NCBI GenBank assembly: GCA_037718865.1
Contig: JBBJMP010000003.1
Location: 1 to 64,000 of the forward strand
Length of the DNA: 64,000 nt
Reading direction: 5' to 3'
Source of the DNA: JADCRZ01 sp037718865
GTDB taxonomy: Bacteria > Bacteroidota > Bacteroidia > Chitinophagales > Chitinophagaceae
Shown: positions 1-7,715 of the stretch, piece by piece
How positions within the stretch are numbered: the first letter of the stretch is position 1
Layout of the letters: each line of letters opens with the position of its first letter
Translations under genes and position numbers: made by a program
The notes under the pieces: generated by a model
The model's input: only the letters and a program-made list of their open reading frames with translations
Databases searched by the model: none
What the model was told of the DNA's origin: nothing

Positions 1-7
1 AAAAACG

Positions 8-50
8 CTGTGCACTCTTAATTGCCAATTTCTGTGCACTGTTAATTGCC
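8..50. repeat. Tandem pair of 19-bp direct repeats at the window edge
   Basis: Two near-identical 19-bp units (8-26 and 32-50, one mismatch) read CTGTGCACT, one variable base, then TTAATTGCC, with a 24-bp period. Repeated short units of this kind are typical of transposase-binding ends of IS21-like elements, so the window may begin just inside the end of another mobile element. The rest of that element would lie outside the window, so this is an inference. Confidence 0.4.
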
Positions 51-151
51 GACTACAAATTGTCATTCACTAAGAATTTTGTTATCAAAAATTATGGTAC
101 ATAAATGCATTTTTAGAATAAGCAGCCGATATTTTAGTTCAAACCACATTG

Positions 152-319
152 ATGAAAAAAAATATAAAGCATGGTTTTTTACAATATTATTCAGACTATA
201 AAAGTCCGCGTTTACAGCATATGCCCCTTAGTTTTAGGGCAGTCTTCATATTAAGTAATGCTATCGGATTTAATGAAACTGAAATTGCTGAAATTCTAAA
301 TACTACTCTCTTCAAAGTA
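152..319 (+). pseudogene. Sigma-70-type factor remnant, 5' piece (region 4), cut by IS21
   Basis: This reading frame opens at ATG 152 and runs into the IS21 element. Read across the insertion (152-319, then 3318-3365, counting the 6-bp target duplication once) it gives a continuous peptide containing FRAVFILSNAIGFNETEIAE and then ILNTTLFKVKERFNKALIFF. This has the look of a sigma region 4 helix-turn-helix that reads the -35 element. The frame is closed upstream by a TAA at 119-121, so regions 2 and 3 are already missing and the gene was a remnant or was truncated before the insertion. Assignment rests on the helix-turn-helix pattern only. Another small helix-turn-helix protein cannot be excluded. 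Confidence 0.6.
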
Positions 320-536
320 TGAGTATTCCACACTATAAAAGCCACTATTCCGCAAGATAAGAGCCATCGTTCCACCGGATAAGATACCAAAAATTCCACG
401 CCATAAGAGCCACCTGTTCCACAGGATAAGAGCCACCATTCCGCAGATAAGAGCCACTTAATTTTCCGGTATATAAATTCGGACATTCCGCAGATATGAT
501 ACCAAAAATTCCACAGGATAAGAGCCAGGTCTTTGG
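320..536. repeat. Left-end multiple repeats of the IS21 element (transposase sites)
   Basis: At least six degenerate copies of a unit resembling GGATAAGAGCCACC-ATTCCA are strung along this end. The opposite end (about 3222-3311) has about four copies in inverse orientation, reading GGTGGCTCTTATCCTGTGGA and variants. IS21-family ends characteristically have several such repeats bound by IstA. The same arrangement recurs in copy 2 (54032-54240 and 56932-57020). Confidence 0.75.
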
Positions 537-646
537 CTTTGCTTGAATGAGCTGTTTGTTATAAATCATCCTTTTTCAGATCGTCAATTTATAAAACCAA
601 TTGACATTGCTTCGTGGGTTTAATACTACACTAAACTTCATAAGGC

Positions 647-2209
647 ATGTCCAAAAAATTGATTGAAATGAAAGTGGTACGTAAAATGATCCTGCTCTTA
701 CAGCGGGGGCTATCGGAAAGACAGATAGCCCGGGAATTAAAAATAGCAAGGGCAACAGTAAACCGATACAAGGAAAGACTGGCTAGCTGCCCTAAAAGCC
801 TGGAAGAGTTGTTGAATATGGACGATGCGGTCCTGGCCGAGATTGCTCATTTCCCCTTCAGAAACGTCCAGCAGAATACGCGTAATGCGTTTATAGTGAA
901 CCGTAGGGAGTATTATTTTGCGGAACTGCAGCGTCCGGGTGTAACCCGGATGTTGTTATGGCAGGAATACATAAGGGAACATCCTGAAGGTTATCAATAC
1001 TCGAAATTCTGTGAGTTGCTGGCAGAGTTAATGTTACCACAGCAGGCCAGTTTTCATGTGCAATATGAGCCGGCAGCGATGATGATGGTGGATTTTGCCG
1101 GGGACAAAATAAGCTACATCGACAGATCTACAGGAGCACTGGTTGAGTGCTGCGTTTTTGTGAGCATACTGCCATATAGCGGTTATAGCTACGCGATTGC
1201 TCTTGCAAATGAAACGATGCCAAGCGTTATTAAAGCCCTTAACGCAAGCCTTGCTTATTTTGGAGGGGCGCCTTTTAGTATCAAATGCGATAATATGCGT
1301 ACAGCTGTAATAAAGAGCTGCAGGTATGAGCCGATATTCACAGAAGTGTTTGAGCAATGGGCCCTTCATAATAACATGGCACTGTTCGCTGCAAGGCCAT
1401 ACAAGCCTAAGGATAAAGCGCCAGTAGAGAAGGAAGTCTTGCTCACTTATCAACGTCTGTATGCCCCCTTACGCGACACAGAGTTCTTTAGCCTCGAACA
1501 GATCAATGCCGCTTTCCAAAAGCAATTGGAACTACATCATCAAGCCGATTTTCAAAAAAAGGCGATCAGTCGCCTGGAACAGTTCCTGGAACTGGAAAAA
1601 GGGTTATTGCAACCCCTTCCATCAACTCCTTTTGTTATTCGCTATAAAGCCGAGTGCAAGGTTAAAATGGACTATCATATCACACTCTGCGAAGACGGTC
1701 ACCATTACAGCGTTCCCTGCAAGTATATTGGTAAAAAGGTAGCGGTAAACTATGATACCGATACGGTGGAGGTTTTCTTTGAACTGAACCGTATTGCTAT
1801 GCATAGAAGGAGTTATAAAAAAGGTGGTTTTACTACCGTTATAGAACACATGCCCATTCATCATCAAAAGGTGGCCGAACAGAATGGATGGGATCAGGAT
1901 TACTTCCTTGGGCAAGCTGCCAAAATAGGCACCCACACACACCAGTATGTGGGGAAGGTATTGAAGAGTAGGCCCGTTATCCAACAAGCCTTTAATGCCT
2001 GCAAGGGTATACTTCGCCTTGGGCACAAATACGGCCCTGAACGCCTGGAAGCAGCTTGTAAAAGAGGGTTAAACGGAGACCGTTATAACTACAGCACACT
2101 TGATAATATCCTGAAAAACCACCTCGATAAACTCATCACCGACGAGCAGCCTGAACTCTTCCGGATGCCTGATCATCCCAATGTCCGGGGAGGGGATGCT
2201 TACCAGTAA
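647..2209 (+). CDS. istA: IS21 transposase IstA, copy 1
   Basis: DDE-type transposase of 520 residues that cuts and joins IS21 ends, working with the ATPase IstB. An N-terminal helix-turn-helix (about 15-45, LSERQIARELKIARATVNRY) is followed by an rve/integrase core. Likely catalytic residues are D149 (MMVDFAGD), D215 (KCDNMRT) and E261 (KDKAPVEKE). The length is normal for the family. istB follows 66 bp downstream on the same strand. The protein is identical to that of copy 2 (54359-55921), so the two elements duplicated recently. Confidence 0.95.
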   Translation: MSKKLIEMKVVRKMILLLQRGLSERQIARELKIARATVNRYKERLASCPKSLEELLNMDDAVLAEIAHFPFRNVQQNTRNAFIVNRREYYFAELQRPGVTRMLLWQEYIREHPEGYQYSKFCELLAELMLPQQASFHVQYEPAAMMMVDFAGDKISYIDRSTGALVECCVFVSILPYSGYSYAIALANETMPSVIKALNASLAYFGGAPFSIKCDNMRTAVIKSCRYEPIFTEVFEQWALHNNMALFAARPYKPKDKAPVEKEVLLTYQRLYAPLRDTEFFSLEQINAAFQKQLELHHQADFQKKAISRLEQFLELEKGLLQPLPSTPFVIRYKAECKVKMDYHITLCEDGHHYSVPCKYIGKKVAVNYDTDTVEVFFELNRIAMHRRSYKKGGFTTVIEHMPIHHQKVAEQNGWDQDYFLGQAAKIGTHTHQYVGKVLKSRPVIQQAFNACKGILRLGHKYGPERLEAACKRGLNGDRYNYSTLDNILKNHLDKLITDEQPELFRMPDHPNVRGGDAYQ

Positions 2210-2275
2210 ACTCCAGAACCTTTCTCTTTTTTTCAAAAAGCAATCATTATTATAAAAAAAACAAATCAACAAACA

Positions 2276-3001
2276 ATGAACACGCAAAACACCCTGGAAC
2301 AGATGCAAAAGCTAAACCTCTGTGGAATGATTAAACAATATGAAGCTATACTGGGCCACCCCATCCACGAGCATCCTGAATCACACACACTGTTGGCTAT
2401 GCTTACTGAAGCCGAAACGCAGTATCGATCCCACAAGCGTACAACCCGCAATCTTAGCCGGTCCAAGTTGCGCTACAATGCTCTTCCTGAACAGATCCAT
2501 TGCGGCTCGGAACGTGGAATAAGCAAAGAACAACTTCTGCAACTATGTGATGGCACCTATATTGAAAAAGGAGAAACGGTACTTATCAGCGGATCTACTG
2601 GAACCGGAAAAAGTTTTTTAGCTTGCGCCCTCGGACGCCAGGCGTGCCTGAATGATTACGGGACCGTGTATTTTTCTATGAGTCGTTTTATTGAAACCAT
2701 ATCCGCTGCGCGCCTCGATGGCACTTATGTTAAATTGGTCAATCAAATAGCAAGGGCTCCCTTACTCATCCTGGACGATTTTGGTTTAAACCCTCTCGAT
2801 CATAAGATAAGACTTACCTTGCTTGACATTCTTGAGGATAGATATGGAAAGCATGCTACAATTATCACCTCACAATTACCGGTTAACAAATGGTATGAAT
2901 ACATTGGAGAGCCTACCCTTGCCGATGCGATTATGGATAGACTTACGGCTCATGCACATAAAATTAGTTTACTGGGAACTTCTTTGAGAAAAAAGAAATG
3001 A
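2276..3001 (+). CDS. istB: IS21 helper ATPase IstB, copy 1
   Basis: AAA+ ATPase of 241 residues that assists IstA in target selection and transposition. Walker A is GSTGTGKS (106-113) and Walker B is LLILDDFG (163-170). The N-terminal LKLNLCGM-type helix region is typical of IstB. Length is normal and the gene appears intact. It differs from the copy-2 protein at four positions (C16Y, A41G, G129S, V131L), whereas the two IstA proteins are identical, so the two IS copies have begun to diverge in this half. Confidence 0.95.
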   Translation: MNTQNTLEQMQKLNLCGMIKQYEAILGHPIHEHPESHTLLAMLTEAETQYRSHKRTTRNLSRSKLRYNALPEQIHCGSERGISKEQLLQLCDGTYIEKGETVLISGSTGTGKSFLACALGRQACLNDYGTVYFSMSRFIETISAARLDGTYVKLVNQIARAPLLILDDFGLNPLDHKIRLTLLDILEDRYGKHATIITSQLPVNKWYEYIGEPTLADAIMDRLTAHAHKISLLGTSLRKKK

Positions 3002-3311
3002 GATGTTGTAATAGTACTTTGTGCATTAACCTAAATCTCATTGTTTAACACGCTCTTTGAAAGGATGAATTATAACAAGTGTCGACAGGAAAGGAATGAA
3101 CTGTAACCTCTTTCAGGAAAAAAACAGAAAATTCCTCCTTCGGAAAGAATGAAAAACATCTCCTCCGGAATAAAACAAATCATCTCCCCGGAAAGAAAAT
3201 GCTGCCTTCTCAAAACGGTGGCTCTTATCCTGTGGAATGGTGGCTCTTATTCTGTGGAATGCTTGGTATCTTATCACGTGGAACGGTGGTAAACTCCTTG
3301 TGGAATACTCA

Positions 3312-3365
3312 AAAGTAAAAGAAAGGTTTAATAAAGCCTTGATATTCTTTAATATTCAACATTAG
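3312..3365 (+). pseudogene. Sigma-70-type factor remnant, 3' piece
   Basis: Right-hand part of the gene split by IS21. After the duplicated AAAGTA the frame continues KERFNKALIFFNIQH and stops at 3363-3365. It completes the region-4-like helix-turn-helix begun at 152-319. See that entry for the reconstructed reading. Confidence 0.55.
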
Positions 3366-3526
3366 AAAAGCTAATTGGAATATCAACTTTTGAGATAGTT
3401 TTGTACGACAAATTGCTTGTAACCTTAGTTCTCTCACTTACTCTAATTGATTGCGTTTATCAGACTTTTTTAATAAAGTCAGGTAAATAGCAGTTGACTT
3501 TTCTTTCGAAAATTAATTTAAAAAAC

Positions 3527-3937
3527 ATGAAACAAAACGGAAATATGATAACTCTGAATGGCAATGGAAAGGACTTTAAAGAACCAAACAGGAAGCATTT
3601 TGCACTATCGCTTGAAAAGCTATTAAACACAAATGAATTGATGCCTGATGATAATACAAAAATCAAGCTTATTAGTAGCCATTTTAAACAGATTATGTTG
3701 ATACTGGGACTCGACATGAATGATGACAGTCTCAAAGGAACACCTGACCGGGTAGCTAAAATGTATGTTAAGGAAATATTCAGCGGCTTAAATGCTGATA
3801 ATAAGCCCAATGTTACTCTTTTTGAAAATAAATATAGTTACAATGAAATGCTGGTAGAAAAAAATATTACGGTTTATTCCTGCTGCGAACATCATTTTGT
3901 TCCAATCATAGGTAAAGTGTATATACCGGAGCATGGT
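3527..3937 (+). pseudogene. folE: GTP cyclohydrolase I, truncated by ISL3 insertion
   Basis: The N-terminal two thirds of GTP cyclohydrolase I, which makes dihydroneopterin triphosphate from GTP in folate or queuosine/pterin synthesis. GTPDRVAKMYVKEIFSGL and the zinc- and active-site motif CCEHHFVPIIGK are clear. The frame is cut at about residue 136 by the ISL3 element starting at 3938. The C-terminal third, including the second zinc-binding cysteine, does not resume beyond the element's right end (after 6179), so the remainder was lost. ATG 3527 is preferred over ATG 3494 because it leaves a normal N-terminus. The gene should be non-functional unless the cell has another folE. Confidence 0.82.
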
Positions 3938-3960
3938 GGTTCTTCGTCACTTTTGGTGAA

Positions 3961-5631
3961 TTAACCGGGTTTAAAGATTACCATTCTCCGTAGCAATTCA
4001 AATCCAGCTCTGCCATACATTCGTCTTTTTATATTTTTCAATCTGTTGACCTGTCCTTCGACCTGTCCGTTGCTATATGGTGTTATTACTGCATTATTAA
4101 CCGCCTGAAAATCGGATTGTATGCCCTTAGCAAAGCGTTTTATTGCTGATGTTGATTTTTCTACATCTTCCAGCCATGTCTTTAATGTACCTTCTTCTTT
4201 GATTTGAAACAGTTTTTTGAAACGACTGATGAATTGTTCTGTTTCCTTTATTGCCGGATGCTTATCATATAATAGTTCCAGAAACTTTTGATCCTCGGCA
4301 TTTAAATCATTTTTCTCCTTTTGGAACATTATAGATAAGTTTTTTGGTGACCAGGTTTTCATGCCGACAGGATCGATCTTACGTGATGGCGACATAATCT
4401 TATGATTTTTTAGAAGTTCATTCATATTGCTGCAGAACTGTGTGTACCTGCCGTTAAAACCCTCAGTCAAAATAGCTGCATAAAGTTCTGTATATAGTTT
4501 TCCTCTATTGCTTTCATGCAACAGCAACGACTGGAACGATTCAAAATTAGTAGATCGGCTACCCTTTTTTTTAGGAAGAAAATCCATCCCGATGTATTTT
4601 CTGATGGTGACTCTTGGCATATGAAGACTCCTGGAGATGGCTCTGATGGTATATCCCTGGCCGAACAGCTCTTTTACTTTACTAAATCGGAGTTGAAGTT
4701 CTACATTGGTGTTGATCGTGTCTGGCGGTATGGTTTCTGGCTGTATGGTTTCAGTATCTTCTTCCATCAAGCTAAACTCTTCTATCGTTGATGCCGGTTC
4801 CGGAGATTTATCAACCTTATTGTAAAGAATAAATAATTCCTTGAGTTCTTTACCCATAGATTGAAACATTGTTTTGGTTGCATCCCCCAGATTCATCAAT
4901 AAGTGGAACCGGTCAGCTACCTGAATGGCTTGAGGAGCGCCATCCTGGGCCCCTTTTGAATACGGGCCACCACGATCTCTGGATATGACTTCGACTTCCG
5001 GATGTTCTTTAAACCATTGACATACGGTTTCTGATTCCCTGTCAGGCAGAAGATCGATTACTTTGTTTTGATGCAGATCGACAATAATTGTTCCATAGGT
5101 GTTACCCTTTTTAAACGCCCAATCATCGATACCAATAATTCCAGAGGTCACCATGGGTATCGGCAGATGTTGCCTTTTTATTATTCGTAATATGGTGGAA
5201 GGGCTTACGTGTAGTCTGACTAAACGGCTAATGGCAGCTCCCTTATTTCCGCCTAGTTCAAGCGCAAAGTTACGCAGCAGCTCTTTACACCGATTAAACC
5301 GTCGATGGTAAGGATTTATTTCGTGCTTAAAACGTTCGGTAAATATCTTACGGGAACACTCGGCGTTATCACAAAAATATTTACCAGATAGTATTAAGAC
5401 CTTTACAGCATTTCCTGAAGTGGGTAAATCAGCTAATGTGCGAATATATTTGCTGTGCCTGCGATTACTTGCGCAACCACACGTAGGGCAAATAGAGCCC
5501 GATTGAGCAGATGACGCCTGAATTATAAGACTTTCGCCTACTACAGAAATGAGGCAGTTCGTTAGTGATAACTCGGTAGGTAAGAGGAATGAGGGGAACA
5601 TCATAATGTATATTATTAAAATACACACCAA
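3961..5631 (-). CDS. ISL3-family transposase
   Basis: A DDE transposase of up to 556 residues. An N-terminal zinc-ribbon-like segment (CPTCGC and later YFCDNAECSRK) is followed by helix-turn-helix segments and the DDE domain. The likely triad is the D of GIDDWAFKKGNTYG, the D of VISRDRGGPYSKGA and the E of NGQVEGQVNRLK. An inserted helix-turn-helix (RAISRSLHMPRVTIRKYIG) lies in the middle. The C-terminus RRMYGRAGFELLRRM is typical of ISL3. The start may be the internal ATG encoding MMFPSFLLP rather than the first ATG. Intact, so the element may still be active. Confidence 0.93.
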   Translation of the reverse strand: MVCILIIYIMMFPSFLLPTELSLTNCLISVVGESLIIQASSAQSGSICPTCGCASNRRHSKYIRTLADLPTSGNAVKVLILSGKYFCDNAECSRKIFTERFKHEINPYHRRFNRCKELLRNFALELGGNKGAAISRLVRLHVSPSTILRIIKRQHLPIPMVTSGIIGIDDWAFKKGNTYGTIIVDLHQNKVIDLLPDRESETVCQWFKEHPEVEVISRDRGGPYSKGAQDGAPQAIQVADRFHLLMNLGDATKTMFQSMGKELKELFILYNKVDKSPEPASTIEEFSLMEEDTETIQPETIPPDTINTNVELQLRFSKVKELFGQGYTIRAISRSLHMPRVTIRKYIGMDFLPKKKGSRSTNFESFQSLLLHESNRGKLYTELYAAILTEGFNGRYTQFCSNMNELLKNHKIMSPSRKIDPVGMKTWSPKNLSIMFQKEKNDLNAEDQKFLELLYDKHPAIKETEQFISRFKKLFQIKEEGTLKTWLEDVEKSTSAIKRFAKGIQSDFQAVNNAVITPYSNGQVEGQVNRLKNIKRRMYGRAGFELLRRMVIFKPG

Positions 5632-5663
5632 ATGTATAATTTAGTACCTGCAATAAAAATAAA

Positions 5664-6134
5664 ATGAGTATACCAGCATTAACGGTTAAAGGTTACAAGC
5701 CGGAGGATATAAAAAGACTGTTGTCAAGCAATGAGTCATTTGTGGTAGCCATAAGACTCTATCTTGTTTACCAGGTAGCATTAGGCTATTCGAGTAGACA
5801 GCTGGCCGAAATACACGATATTAGTTTTAAACAGATTACCACCTGGGTTCATCGGTTCGAAGCGGAAGGAATAGATGGCCTAAAGAATAGAAAGGGCAGG
5901 GGAAGGAAGTCATTGCTGTCGAAGGACAAAATGCAAAGAATAAAGACGGTGGTACTAAAAGAGTTTCCCTCAGCCCATGGGTATAAAGCTGTTAAATGGA
6001 CAGGGCCACTTCTTGCCAAGTGGATTGAATCAAAATACGGCGTTAAATACCAAAGAGCACAGGTATACAACTTACTTAGAGGTCTTGGAATTGAATTTCA
6101 TAAAAAACAAGGGCTTGTTAAAACAACAGTGTAG
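5664..6134 (+). CDS. Accessory helix-turn-helix protein carried by the ISL3 element
   Basis: A 156-residue protein divergent from the transposase, lying between its start and the right inverted repeat, so it is part of the element. The N-terminal half is a helix-turn-helix of the kind found in IS630-type transposases (YSSRQLAEIHDISFKQITTW, then VHRFEAEGIDGLKNRKGRGR). The C-terminal half is a winged-helix domain (WIESKYGVKYQRAQVYNLLR). No DDE domain follows, so it is a stand-alone DNA-binding protein, perhaps a regulator of transposition or an end-binding cofactor. The function is inferred from position only. Confidence 0.75.
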   Translation: MSIPALTVKGYKPEDIKRLLSSNESFVVAIRLYLVYQVALGYSSRQLAEIHDISFKQITTWVHRFEAEGIDGLKNRKGRGRKSLLSKDKMQRIKTVVLKEFPSAHGYKAVKWTGPLLAKWIESKYGVKYQRAQVYNLLRGLGIEFHKKQGLVKTTV

Positions 6135-6202
6135 TTATTTAAAATACTTTCACCAAAAGTGACGAAGAACCAGCATGGTAACCCCCCATTCCGTTTTATG
6201 GT

Positions 6203-7444
6203 GGTTCTTCGTCACATTTGGTGAATCACCCTGATTTAAAGATTACCATTCTCCGTAGCAATTCAAATCCAGCCCTGCCATACATTCGTCTTTTTATATT
6301 TTTCAACCTGTTAATCTGTCCTTCGACTTGCCCGTTACTATATGGAGTTACCACTGCATTATTAACAGCCTGAAAATCGGAGAGAATGCCTTTTGCAAAA
6401 CCTTTTATTCCTGATGATGATTTTGCCACATCGTCTACCCATGTCTTTAATGTACCTTCCTCTTTGTTTTGAAATAATTTTTTGAAACGACCGATGAGTT
6501 CTTCAGTTTCTTTTATTAGAGGGGAGTTGTCACATAATAGTTTCAGGAATTTTCTATCCTCCTTATTTAGATCCTTCGTATCCTTTTGAATCATGATAGA
6601 TAATTTTGCCGGTGACCAGGTTCTAATGGCGACAGGAGGATCTATCTTACGTGATGCCGGTATAATCTTATGGTTCTCGAATAGTTCATTCATATTGCTG
6701 CAGAATTGTGTGTACCTACCGTTAAAACCCTCACTCAAAATGGCTGCATAAAGTTCCGTAAATAATTTTCCCCTATTGCTTTCATGCAACAGGAATTGCT
6801 GATATGATTCAAAATTGGTAGATCGGCTACCTTTTTTTTTCGAAAGAAAATCCATAGTGATGTATTTCCTTATAGTTACTCTTTGTATATCCAGACTCCT
6901 GGAAATGGCCCTTATGGTATATCCCTGGCTGTGCAGCTCTTTCACTTTATTAAATCGTAGTTGAAGTTCAATATTAGTATTGATAGTTTCTATCGGTATA
7001 GTTTCAGTATGTTCTTCCATTAACCTATGTTCTTCAGTTGTGGATACAGGTTCTGCAGACCTTTCATTATTGTTGTGTAGTGTAAATAATACCTTGAGTT
7101 CTTTTCCCATAGATTGAAACATTCTTTTTGTTGCGTCTCCAAGATTCATCAACAAATGAAACCGGTCAGCTACCTGGATGGCCTGTGGTGCCCCTTCCCG
7201 TGCACCTTTTGAATATGGCCCACCGCGATCCCTCGATATGATTTCCACTTCCTGATGTTCTTTAAGCCACTCACATATAGTTTCTGATTCCCAGTCAGGA
7301 AGAAAATCTATTACTTTATTCTGAAGCAAGTCTACGATGATGGTACCATATGTATTGCCCTTTTTAAATGCCCAATCATCTATACCAATAACTCCGGAAG
7401 TTATCTTAGCTACATAAAGATCCTGCTTCCTTATTATTCGTAAT
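6203..7444 (-). mobile_element. Second ISL3 element, 5' half missing
   Basis: A left inverted repeat GGTTCTTCGTCACATTTGG at 6203 and a diverged ISL3 transposase lie only 23 bp beyond the target duplication of the complete element. Similarity to the first element stops at the segment ATTATTCGTAA near 7444, where a GH2 gene fragment begins. No right inverted repeat or accessory gene remains. It is a different, older subtype from the intact neighbour, with many amino-acid differences. Confidence 0.85.
6226..7444 (-). pseudogene. ISL3 transposase, N-terminally truncated
   Basis: The C-terminal ~405 residues of an ISL3 transposase. The frame is open from 7444 (LRIIRKQDLYVAKITSGVIG, then IDDWAFKKGNTYG) to the stop at 6226. 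It includes the catalytic D of GIDDWAFKKG, the D of IISRDRGGPYSKGA and the E of NGQVEGQINRLK. The N-terminal zinc-ribbon and DNA-binding part is gone, so it should not be able to bind its ends. It is similar but clearly not identical to the transposase at 3961-5631. Confidence 0.85.
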
Positions 7445-7645
7445 TATGGCGCCCGTTTTTTTAACGAATGGTGGCGAAGGGATTTGACCGATTTTATTAA
7501 AAGGGATAGAAATCATCCCTGTGTAATTATCTATAGTTTAGGTAACGAAACAAGTGGAGCCGTAGCTAAAGATATGGTGGAGCGTTGCCACCAATTGGAC
7601 CCAACCAGGCCAGTAACATCAGGGCACTCGTCTCCGGGTGCTATA
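7445..7645 (+). pseudogene. Glycoside hydrolase family 2 fragment
   Basis: About 65 codons reading ARFFNEWWRRDLTDFIKRDR, then NHPCVIIYSLGNETSGAVAK, then DMVERCHQLDPTRPVTSG. This is the acid/base region of GH2 beta-galactosidases and beta-glucuronidases (HP-V-I-x-SLGNE, with E the acid/base). There is no start codon, no N-terminal sugar-binding or immunoglobulin-like domains, and no TIM-barrel remainder. The fragment is bounded on the left by the broken ISL3 element. It is a relic showing that a larger carbohydrate locus once extended here. Confidence 0.8.
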
Positions 7646-7715
7646 CCGGGACCACCGACCACTTTTTGCGCTATAGAGAAAATCCAACAAATCAGTTTTA
7701 GACAGTTCTCTAAGT

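Larger units (their letters stand above)
320..3311 (+). mobile_element. IS21-family insertion sequence, copy 1 (complete)
   Basis: The element carries istA and istB. It begins TGAGTATTCCAC and ends with the inverted complement GTGGAATACTCA. A 6-bp direct repeat AAAGTA (314-319 and 3312-3317) flanks it as a target-site duplication, within the 4-8 bp usual for IS21. Removing the element and one duplication restores the reading frame of the interrupted sigma-factor remnant. A nearly identical copy in the same orientation lies at 54032-57020. Confidence 0.92.
3938..6171 (-). mobile_element. ISL3-family insertion sequence (complete)
   Basis: This 2234-bp element has terminal inverted repeats GGTTCTTCGTCACTTTTGGT (left) and its complement ending GTGACGAAGAACC (right, 6171). 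It is flanked by an exact 8-bp target duplication AGCATGGT (3930-3937 and 6172-6179), the size expected for ISL3. It carries the transposase on the minus strand and a divergent accessory helix-turn-helix gene on the plus strand. It sits inside folE. Confidence 0.92.

Noticed and set aside
320..540. CRISPR-like array in the repeated GATAAGAGCCACC units
   Set aside because: Units are degenerate, have no regular spacers of constant length, occur at both ends of an IS21 element in inverse orientation, and no cas gene is present. They are transposase-binding repeats.
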